Shown here: in pieces, positions 1-5,442 of the stretch
How positions within the stretch are numbered: position 1 is the stretch's first letter
Layout of the letters: each line of letters starts with the position of its first letter
Source: Eudoraea sp.
GTDB lineage: Bacteria; Bacteroidota; Bacteroidia; Flavobacteriales; Flavobacteriaceae
Assembly (NCBI GenBank): GCA_024642325.1
Contig: JAHEBI010000136.1
Location: forward strand, 1 to 6,826
DNA length: 6,826 bases
Direction of reading: 5' to 3'
Made by a program: the position numbers and the translations under genes
The notes under the pieces: model-generated
Database searches by the model: none
Told to the model about the DNA's origin: nothing
The model's input: only the letters and a program-made list of their open reading frames with translations

Positions 1-491
1 TCAAGGCCATTCTTTAAACTTGGAGCAATAAGCAACAATGCGGAGATGTACTGGCTACTAATATCAGCGGGAAGGCTTACCTTGGATTTATTGAGGTTTT
101 TTCCCTTTATTTTCAGCGGAGGATAATCTTCATTTTTGAAATATTCAATATCGGCACCTAAACTTTTCAAGGCATCCACTAATATTTTAATTGGACGTTC
201 CTGCATTCTCTGTGAACCTGTAAGTATGACATTTGCCCCATCCTGAGCGGCAAAAAAGGCTGTCAAAAAACGCATTGCCGTACCCGCGTGATGAATATCC
301 ACATTTCCTTCCTTTACCTGAAGTCCTTTCTGCATCACAGCAGCATCATCAGAATTAGATAGATTTTTAATTACAATTCCGGGGTAGAGTGCATTTAGCA
401 AGAGTAACCTATTGGATTCACTTTTGGAGCCTGTAATCTCAATATGCGATTTTAGGAGACTTACTGACGGGCCTGAGAGGTGTAATTTCAA
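1..491 (-). CDS. aroA: 3-phosphoshikimate 1-carboxyvinyltransferase (EPSP synthase), N-terminal part, cut by the left window edge
   Basis: Transfers the enolpyruvyl group of PEP to shikimate-3-phosphate, the sixth step of the cytosolic shikimate pathway. I translated the minus strand by hand and get 163 codons before the window ends, out of roughly 410-430 usual for the family. Family motifs, numbered from the TTG at 491: GSKSESNR at 21-28 (substrate-binding Lys23, Ser24, Arg28), AGTAMRFL at 69-76, RMQERPI at 95-101, DYPPL at 122-126 and ISSQY at 144-148 (shikimate phosphate binding). The open frame has no ATG: it runs back only to a TAA inside the mazG 3' end, and the candidates are TTG at 491 (begins MKLHLSG, chosen because homologues start close to this strand) or TTG at 518 (nine residues longer). 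It follows mazG by 35 bp with no terminator between them, so it is probably cotranscribed. The residue matching E. coli Pro101 is Phe75. Identity is certain; the start is not. Confidence 0.93.
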   Translation of the reverse strand, partial: MKLHLSGPSVSLLKSHIEITGSKSESNRLLLLNALYPGIVIKNLSNSDDAAVMQKGLQVKEGNVDIHHAGTAMRFLTAFFAAQDGANVILTGSQRMQERPIKILVDALKSLGADIEYFKNEDYPPLKIKGKNLNKSKVSLPADISSQYISALLLIAPSLKNGL

Positions 492-526
492 ATTAGTATT
501 GTTTTGAACCGAAGCCAAAGATACTA

Positions 527-853
527 TTATTTCAGTTTTTTATTGTTCTTGTGCCTGTCATGATCCCGTTTTGTTTTCATATCCATTTTGCGGTCAAAGG
601 CTTGCTGAAGATCAATTCCTGTCTGATTTGCCAGACAGAGGACAACGAAAAGTACATCGGCCAGTTCTTCTCCCAGATCTTTTCCCTTATCCGATTCTTT
701 CTCACTTTGCTCCCCGTAGCGCCTGGCAATAATACGGGCCACTTCCCCAACCTCTTCGGTAAGTTGGGCCATGTTGGTCAATTCGTTAAAATAGCGAACA
801 CCATGTTCTTTTATCCAATTGTCAACAACCAATTGTGCATTTTCAATTTTCAT
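527..853 (-). CDS. MazG-like nucleotide pyrophosphohydrolase
   Basis: A 108-residue single-domain, all-alpha NTP pyrophosphohydrolase of the MazG-like superfamily. Such enzymes hydrolyse (d)NTPs to the monophosphate and pyrophosphate in the cytosol, often to clear non-canonical or excess nucleotides; the substrate cannot be told from sequence. The metal-binding signature EExxE...ExxD is complete: EEVGE at residues 33-37 and EELAD at 62-66, with Glu33, Glu34, Glu37, Glu63 and Asp66 as the expected Mg2+ ligands. The C-terminus (about residues 94-108) is a basic, probably disordered tail. Its ATG overlaps the dtd stop codon as ATGA (4 bp), suggesting translational coupling, and no Shine-Dalgarno sequence is seen. 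Residues 48-60 (QSEKESDKGKDLG) form a charged linker between the two motif helices. It is shorter than the two-domain E. coli MazG (263 aa), so I give no symbol. The family call is secure; its physiological role is inference. Confidence 0.92.
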   Translation of the reverse strand: MKIENAQLVVDNWIKEHGVRYFNELTNMAQLTEEVGEVARIIARRYGEQSEKESDKGKDLGEELADVLFVVLCLANQTGIDLQQAFDRKMDMKTKRDHDRHKNNKKLK

Positions 854-1305
854 AAATCTTTGTTTTTTGTGTCAATAATTATAGTTACCGGACCATCATT
901 TACCAAAGTAACTTGCATGTCAGCACCAAAACTTCCCGTTCCTATTTGTTTCCCAAGATCTGTTTCCATCTGACGTATAAAAGCCTCGTAGAGAGGAATA
1001 GCAATACCAGGTTTAGCGGCCCTTATATACGAAGGCCTGTTCCCCTTTTTAGTTGCTGCATGTAAGGTGAACTGACTTACCACAATTGCATCGTATCCGG
1101 TTTCCAATAAGGAAAGGTTCATCACTCCTTCTGCGTCACTAAATATTCTTAAGTTTACTATTTTCTTCGAAAGCCATGAGATATCTTCCTGGGTATCCGA
1201 TTCTTCAATGCCGAGCAATACCATAAAACCCGCTCCGATATGTGAGATTATTTTGTTATTAACCACAACATTTGCCGAGGATACTCTTTTAATTACTGCC
1301 CTCAT
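850..1305 (-). CDS. dtd: D-aminoacyl-tRNA deacylase (D-Tyr-tRNA deacylase)
   Basis: Hydrolyses D-amino acids (and, in known DTDs, glycine mischarged on tRNA-Ala) from tRNA, so it proofreads chirality before elongation. It acts as a cytosolic homodimer. The protein has 151 residues, close to the usual 145-150, and starts with the typical MRAVIKRVSSANVVV strand. Both hallmark motifs are present: SQFT at residues 77-80 and the Gly-cisPro motif NDGPVT at 136-141 (Gly138-Pro139). The family-typical GNRPSY lies at 88-93. The start is the ATG two bases after the rsgA stop, and the stop TGA overlaps the mazG ATG. That packing places it in the middle of an rsgA-dtd-mazG transcription unit. Nothing is truncated or missing. 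The identification is firm. Confidence 0.97.
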   Translation of the reverse strand: MRAVIKRVSSANVVVNNKIISHIGAGFMVLLGIEESDTQEDISWLSKKIVNLRIFSDAEGVMNLSLLETGYDAIVVSQFTLHAATKKGNRPSYIRAAKPGIAIPLYEAFIRQMETDLGKQIGTGSFGADMQVTLVNDGPVTIIIDTKNKDL

Positions 1306-1307
1306 AA

Positions 1308-2252
1308 TTATTCGTAATTGTCCATTCTATAGGTGTCTTCCTCCCCGGTAACAATCTGCACATAACTCCGATAGCGGCTCCAGGAAACTTCATCCTTTTC
1401 CAGTGCTGCTTTGACAGCGCATTTTGGCTCATCCAAATGGAGGCAATTGTTAAATTTACACCCACCCTTTAACCTGAAAAATTCCGGGAAATAATCGCCT
1501 ATTTCACTTTTATCCATATCAACTACGCCAAAACCTTTAATCCCCGGGGTATCAATTATTCTGGCTCCAAAATGCAGGTCATACATTTCCGCAAAAGTTG
1601 TGGTATGCTGCCCCTGGTAATGCTGATCTGAAATTTCAGTAGTCTTAATATCAAGACCGGGGGCTATGAAATTAATAAGCGTGGATTTTCCCACACCGGA
1701 ATGACCGGCAAACATACTCGTATGATCCTTCATTAAGTCTTTTACCTTATCAATGTTCTTTCCGGTTTTCGCAGAAATCCCAATACAGGTATAACCGATT
1801 TGCCGATACAAGGCTGCCAAATACTTTACCTCCACCAACTCATCCTCATCGTACAAATCCACTTTATTGAACAGGAGTACGGTTTTTATATCATACGCTT
1901 CAGACGTTGCGAGAAACCGATCAATAAACACCGTTGACGTTTTCGGGCTCTTAAGTGTTACCAACAAAAAAACCTGGTCTATATTAGCAGCTATAATATG
2001 GGTTTGCTTGGAAAGTTTAACCGATTTTCTAATTATGTAGTTCTTCCGTTCTTCAATTTCAGATATCACACCTAAAGACTCGTCGCCAATTTTCTCAACA
2101 TCAAAAAACACCCGGTCACCAACGGCGATTGGATTGGTACTTTTGATCCCTTTAATCCGGAATTTTCCTTTAATACGACATTCATAAATATCTCCCCGGT
2201 CAGTTTTTACGGTATACCAACTGCCTGTGGATTTATAGACAATTCCAAGCAT
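1308..2252 (-). CDS. rsgA: Ribosome small-subunit-dependent GTPase A
   Basis: A circularly permuted GTPase (RsgA/YjeQ/YloQ) that binds the maturing 30S subunit near the decoding centre and uses GTP hydrolysis to leave it. The 314-residue protein has an N-terminal OB-fold (about 1-75, with the family-typical VYKSTGSWY at 5-13). The permuted G-motifs run G4 NKVD (129-132), G5 SAKTG (160-164), G1/P-loop GHSGVGKST (183-191), G2-like QHTTT (215-219) and G3 DTPG (234-237). The C-terminal zinc finger has Cys265, Cys270, His272 and Cys278 as ligands. All elements are intact and the length is normal. It is the first gene after a 357-bp spacer that follows the GIN-gene terminator, so a promoter should lie between about 2260 and 2560. 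I could not find a Bacteroidota -7 TAnnTTTG box there. dtd begins 2 bp downstream. Confidence 0.97.
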   Translation of the reverse strand: MLGIVYKSTGSWYTVKTDRGDIYECRIKGKFRIKGIKSTNPIAVGDRVFFDVEKIGDESLGVISEIEERKNYIIRKSVKLSKQTHIIAANIDQVFLLVTLKSPKTSTVFIDRFLATSEAYDIKTVLLFNKVDLYDEDELVEVKYLAALYRQIGYTCIGISAKTGKNIDKVKDLMKDHTSMFAGHSGVGKSTLINFIAPGLDIKTTEISDQHYQGQHTTTFAEMYDLHFGARIIDTPGIKGFGVVDMDKSEIGDYFPEFFRLKGGCKFNNCLHLDEPKCAVKAALEKDEVSWSRYRSYVQIVTGEEDTYRMDNYE

Positions 2253-2405
2253 AAATGATTGTATTTCAATACAAAGAAACGATAATACTTTAATTTGGCA
2301 CGTTATAATTGTACTGGAAATACCTAAAAAATAGGAATCCGAGTATATTTAATAAAAAATCATTTAAAGCGTGTTCCTTAACCCAACCACAGCTTCAGCA
2401 GTTAA

Positions 2406-2435
2406 CACCCGGTAATTTTTAGGCAATTACAGGTG
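2406..2435. repeat. Imperfect inverted repeat in the rsgA upstream spacer
   Basis: CACC(CG)GTAATT pairs with AATTAC(A)GGTG around the seven-base loop TTTAGGC. This gives two helical blocks of 6 and 4 bp separated by a small internal loop (two bases against one). It lies about 155 bp upstream of the rsgA ATG and about 125 bp beyond the GIN-gene terminator. There is no following T-run on either strand, so it is not an ordinary intrinsic terminator. It may be an operator, a structured leader or chance. The arms are read directly from the sequence; any function is inference. Confidence 0.5.
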
Positions 2436-2561
2436 AAGCATCTATTGTATCTAATGGGTGGTAACCGGCATTTGTTTTAGGAGTTATTGAAAGTGCAGGC
2501 AGAGCTAACAATGACTGTATTTTTATAACATCTTATATTTTCAAAAAATTATTAACGCAAT

Positions 2562-2592
2562 AAAAAAGCCCGGCATAAATGCCAGGTTTTTT
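2562..2592 (-). terminator. Intrinsic terminator after the GIN-domain gene
   Basis: On the minus-strand transcript CCUGGCA pairs with UGCCGGG (7 bp with one U-G wobble) around the loop UUUA, followed by C and six U. It starts 17 bp past the GIN-gene stop codon. The flanking A6/T6 make it workable in both directions, but on the plus strand the wobble becomes a C-A mismatch. No plus-strand gene is present that would need it. Confidence 0.87.
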
Positions 2593-2609
2593 ATTATACT
2601 ATATACCTA

Positions 2610-3284
2610 TTAATCTTTAAAAACTATTCTACCACCTGCCAACGAGGTTTTATTTACATCTTTTGGATTTCCATAAACATAAACGTCACCCCCGGCCTTA
2701 ACATTGATATCCAATTTTTCTGAAACATTAAGTTCTGCTTCTCCTCCTGCTGAAATTTTAACACTTGCTACTTCTGTCAACAGTTTCCGGCCTTCAAATA
2801 CACCACCTGTATTCAGAACAATTATTTGATTTTTTGCCAATCCTGAAGCCTCAATTATACCTCCTGTAACCGCCCTCATTTCAACATCCTTTACATCCAT
2901 TCCAATTTTAATATGCGATCCTTCCTGGGCCCTTATCTCTATCTTCTCCTTTTCAACAAGTTCATTACAGACAATTTTAGCTCCTTCATTTCCATCTATG
3001 GTGCGCAAATCGGTGTAGTAAACCTCCACAAAAGTATCTTCACCCTGGAATTTTTTATCCAGCTCCATGCGTAATTTTAAGACCCCATTCTTATTTACGA
3101 ATTTGATATCGTAAACATTATGCCCTTTAATAATTATTCGGTTTACATCAGACTTAATCAGGTTCACTTCAATTAAATCATACACCTTTATTTCGTGGAA
3201 ATCACCTACTTCCTTCTCCACCATGCCTTGAGAAAAAGAGTTAAAGGCAACAATTACCATACAAAGCGTCAATAATTTTTTCAT
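2610..3284 (-). CDS. Secreted GIN-domain (DUF2807) beta-solenoid protein
   Basis: A 224-residue exported protein of unknown function. Residues 1-18 form a signal peptide (MKKLL, hydrophobic core, SFS, then Gln19), the usual Bacteroidota form. Cys8 lies inside the hydrophobic core and is no lipobox, so the protein should be periplasmic or surface-exposed, not a lipoprotein. The mature part opens with VGDFHEIKVYDLIEVNLIKSD, the characteristic head of the putative auto-transporter adhesin GIN domain (PF10988). From about residue 99 it shows glycine-marked turns at 101, 122, 141-142, 160-161, 180-181, 198-199 and 217-218, that is every 18-21 residues, as expected for stacked rungs of a right-handed beta-helix. 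It sits 98 bp after the DAHP synthase gene and ends at its own terminator. It may be the last gene of the aromatic operon by readthrough or have its own promoter; I found no clear promoter box. No enzymatic motif is visible, and adhesin function is only a family label. Confidence 0.88.
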   Translation of the reverse strand: MKKLLTLCMVIVAFNSFSQGMVEKEVGDFHEIKVYDLIEVNLIKSDVNRIIIKGHNVYDIKFVNKNGVLKLRMELDKKFQGEDTFVEVYYTDLRTIDGNEGAKIVCNELVEKEKIEIRAQEGSHIKIGMDVKDVEMRAVTGGIIEASGLAKNQIIVLNTGGVFEGRKLLTEVASVKISAGGEAELNVSEKLDINVKAGGDVYVYGNPKDVNKTSLAGGRIVFKD

Positions 3285-3358
3285 AATTATCTGTGTTTTA
3301 AGTTTTTTGTAAAGACCACCATATCTACTTTTTGTTACACTTTATACTCCATTAAAGT

Positions 3359-3370
3359 ATTAATATTAAT
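3359..3370. repeat. 12-bp perfect AT palindrome in the spacer before the GIN gene
   Basis: ATTAATATTAAT is its own reverse complement, 12 bp past the DAHP synthase stop and about 75 bp before the GIN-gene ATG. A weak AAGG-TTATC-CCTT hairpin precedes it on the minus strand. Neither has a proper T-run, so termination of the aromatic operon here is not supported. It could be a regulator site or simply a product of AT-rich composition. Confidence 0.3.
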
Positions 3371-3382
3371 AAGGGATAACCT

Positions 3383-4483
3383 TTATTTTTTTAAAGCAGT
3401 TGCAGCATTAATAATTTTCTCCTGGTGATTTATGGATTCCTGGTGAATGGCCTTAAACATACGAAGTACAAATTCTTCACTCAATCCTTTGGACTCCCCT
3501 TCTAGGATCATATTGCCTAAAATAGCATTCCAGCGGTTCGTTTGAAGGACGGCTACATTGCGTTGTCTCTTTAATTTACCTATCCCATCCGAGACTTTCA
3601 TTCGTTTGGAGAGAATGTCAATAAGTTGATTATCAATAATATCAATTTGGGCACGCAGATTACTGATTTTTTGGTTGTAATCTGCTTCCTCATCTGTTTC
3701 TTTTCTAATTTTTAAATCTTCCATGATCTGCACCAGCCTTTTTGGGGTAACCTGCTGCGCTGCATCACTCCAGGCATTATCAGGATCATGATGCGTTTCA
3801 ATCATTAATCCATCAAAATTCAGATCCAAAGCGGTTTGTGAAATATCAAAGATCAATTCCCTATTACCACTAATATGTGAGGGATCATTTATAAGTGGCA
3901 GGTCGGGAAATTTGGTTTGCAATTCAATAGCCATCTGCCATTCGGGAATATTCCTGTATTTCGTTTTTTCATAAGTAGAAAAACCCCTGTGTATTACACC
4001 CAAATTCTTAATATTAGCCTTTGCTAATCGCTCAACAGCTCCTAACCATAGGGAGAGGTCGGGGTTTACGGGATTTTTAACCAGAACAATTTTATCTGTC
4101 CCTTCCAAGGCATCTGCAATTTCCTGGACAATAAACGGACTAACCGTAGACCGCGCACCTATCCATAGCAAATCCACATCATATTCCAGGGCTAGATCTA
4201 CGTGATTTCTGTTGGCAACTTCAGTAGCTGTCTTAAGTCCGGTTTCTTCTTTTACTTTTTGCAACCATTTAAGGCCAATAGCCCCTACTCCTTCAAAATT
4301 TCCTGGCCTGGTTCTTGGTTTCCAAATACCTGCGCGATAGTAGTTTACATCTGTGTCTTTTAACTGATGGGCTATGCCCAATACCTGTTCCTCAGTTTCC
4401 GCACTGCACGGACCTGCAATTACCAGCGGATGTGATAACTTCATATCATCTAACCAGGTTCTTAAATTTTTCGAGTTCTCCAT
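3383..4483 (-). CDS. Bifunctional DAHP synthase (type I-beta) / chorismate mutase (AroQ)
   Basis: Condenses PEP with erythrose-4-phosphate to DAHP, opening the shikimate pathway. Its C-terminal domain rearranges chorismate to prephenate. The DAHP synthase barrel spans about residues 15-260: GPCSAE 24-29, KPRTRP 55-60, IGAR 108-111, KNP 136-138, HRGF 165-168 and DPSH 200-203. Cys26, His203, Glu229 and Asp240 match the metal ligands of the family by motif and spacing. The AroQ domain spans about 268-360. Aligned to E. coli CM it keeps Arg277, Arg294, Lys305, Arg317, Ser350 and Gln354, but has Gln314 and Trp318 where E. coli has Asp48 and Glu52. Length is 366 aa and the layout matches the Prevotella nigrescens enzyme, in which the CM domain gives prephenate feedback on DAHP synthesis. 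It has no N-terminal ferredoxin-like/ACT regulatory domain. The start is the ATG 2 bp after the tyrA stop. It is often annotated aroF, aroG or aroA(G); I give no symbol. Confidence 0.96.
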   Translation of the reverse strand: MENSKNLRTWLDDMKLSHPLVIAGPCSAETEEQVLGIAHQLKDTDVNYYRAGIWKPRTRPGNFEGVGAIGLKWLQKVKEETGLKTATEVANRNHVDLALEYDVDLLWIGARSTVSPFIVQEIADALEGTDKIVLVKNPVNPDLSLWLGAVERLAKANIKNLGVIHRGFSTYEKTKYRNIPEWQMAIELQTKFPDLPLINDPSHISGNRELIFDISQTALDLNFDGLMIETHHDPDNAWSDAAQQVTPKRLVQIMEDLKIRKETDEEADYNQKISNLRAQIDIIDNQLIDILSKRMKVSDGIGKLKRQRNVAVLQTNRWNAILGNMILEGESKGLSEEFVLRMFKAIHQESINHQEKIINAATALKK

Positions 4484-4485
4484 TA

Positions 4486-5355
4486 TTATCTGTCTTTATT
4501 GTTTTGTGGTATTCCTTTTAATATTTCTTTTATCTTATTTGCATTATCCATTTCTCGGTAGATGCCGTCAAAATTATTATCTACTAATTTTTGTTTAAAG
4601 GCCTCCAGGTTTTGAATATATTCATCCAAAGTCTCTACGACGTTTTCTTTATTTTGTTTGAAAATAGGGGTCCACATAGCCGGTGAGCTTTTTGCCAATC
4701 TTACCGTACTTTCAAAACCACTACCCGCCATATCAAATATATCGCGCTCATTTTTCTCCTTTTCAATTACAGTTTTACCAAGCATGAATGAACTGATATG
4801 TGAAAGGTGGGAGACATAGGCAATATGCCGGTCATGTGCCTCGGGATTCATATACCTTATACGCATGCCCAATCCGCTAAAAATACCCAGTGCCCTTTCC
4901 TGAAGTTTGAATGCTGTTTTCTCTACTTCACAAATTATGTTTGTTTTACCTTCAAACAGATTGGAAACGGCGGCGGCGGGTCCTGAAAATTCAGTACCTG
5001 CAATAGGATGACAAGCCAGGAAATTTCGTCTCCTGGGATGATCTGCTATTATCCTGCAAATTTCCGACTTTGTTGATCCTGCATCTATCACCAATGAATT
5101 ATCACCAATGGCATCCATTAATTTTGGAAGTTCCGTTACTATGGCATCCACCGGAATACTAACAATAACAATGTCGGCTGCCTCCAGTTCCTGTAAACCT
5201 GCAATCCCGTCAATAAGCTCAAGTGCAATGGCTTCCTGGAGATGGGCATCATTTGCATCCATCCCATGGATAGATACTCCCGGATACTTGCATCTCAGAT
5301 CCCTGGCCATTGAGCCTCCGATTAAACCGATACCTACTACTACTACATTCATCAT
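4486..5355 (-). CDS. tyrA: Prephenate dehydrogenase
   Basis: Oxidatively decarboxylates prephenate to 4-hydroxyphenylpyruvate, the tyrosine branch, in the cytosol. The 289-residue protein has an N-terminal Rossmann domain with GIGLIGGS at 8-15, Asp33 at the end of strand beta-2 (which favours NAD+ over NADP+), and DAGSTKSE at 91-98. The catalytic HPIAGTEFSG motif is at 116-125 and HIAYVSHLSH at 177-186. The dimerising helical domain carries SGFESTVRLAKSSPAMW at 212-228. It ends with no C-terminal ACT domain, so direct tyrosine feedback through such a domain is not expected; control may lie with the DAHP synthase-CM enzyme. Two adjacent ATGs (5355 and 5352) are possible starts; MNVVVVG from the second would also fit the family. 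The DAHP synthase gene begins 2 bp after its stop. The aminotransferase ends 87 bp upstream, a gap without a hairpin terminator. Confidence 0.96.
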   Translation of the reverse strand: MMNVVVVGIGLIGGSMARDLRCKYPGVSIHGMDANDAHLQEAIALELIDGIAGLQELEAADIVIVSIPVDAIVTELPKLMDAIGDNSLVIDAGSTKSEICRIIADHPRRRNFLACHPIAGTEFSGPAAAVSNLFEGKTNIICEVEKTAFKLQERALGIFSGLGMRIRYMNPEAHDRHIAYVSHLSHISSFMLGKTVIEKEKNERDIFDMAGSGFESTVRLAKSSPAMWTPIFKQNKENVVETLDEYIQNLEAFKQKLVDNNFDGIYREMDNANKIKEILKGIPQNNKDR

Positions 5356-5442
5356 TCTAACTTATACTCTTTTTCGCTTTTTGCAAATCAATGGTACTTC
5401 TTTAAACAAATATCCTTTCTAAAACTAATTCTGATCAGTGAG

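Larger units (their letters stand above)
2253..2609. other. Intergenic spacer between the GIN gene and rsgA
   Basis: This 357-bp stretch has no gene I can support. From right to left along the direction of transcription it holds the terminator of the GIN gene, an AT-rich stretch, an imperfect inverted repeat at 2406-2435, and the presumed promoter and leader of rsgA. The longest minus-strand frame without a stop in the middle part is about 37 codons (roughly 2537-2427), lacks an ATG and shows no family I recognise. A plus-strand frame through 2424-2560 is broken by a stop at about 2463. Decayed coding sequence is possible but not demonstrable from the window alone. The best -7-like box upstream of rsgA is TTTCTTTG at 2279-2272, with no matching -33 element. 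Confidence 0.6.

Noticed and set aside
551..973. Plus-strand open frame of 140 codons
   Set aside because: It runs antisense over mazG and dtd, both of which carry complete family motifs. The predicted protein has no recognisable domain.
2272..2279. TTTCTTTG as a -7 box for rsgA
   Set aside because: It mismatches TAnnTTTG at the A, and no TTTG/TTG -33 element is found at a workable distance.
3285..3382. Terminator after the DAHP synthase gene
   Set aside because: The only stems are 4-5 bp and AT-rich (AAGG/CCTT, CTTTA/TAAAG), and no U-run follows them.
4315..4598. Two overlapping plus-strand open frames (68 and 74 codons)
   Set aside because: Both are antisense to the DAHP synthase 5' end and the tyrA 3' end, overlap each other and show only low-complexity hydrophobic residues.
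5384..5410. Possible promoter before tyrA: TTGATTTG (5391-5384) with TTTG (5410-5407) upstream on the minus strand
   Set aside because: The -7 box has a mismatch to TAnnTTTG at its conserved A, and the 15-bp spacing is short for Bacteroidota promoters. It was not strong enough to list.
5108..5422. Plus-strand open frame of 104 codons
   Set aside because: Antisense to the conserved Rossmann region of tyrA; its Ser/Ile-rich composition is typical of a shadow frame.
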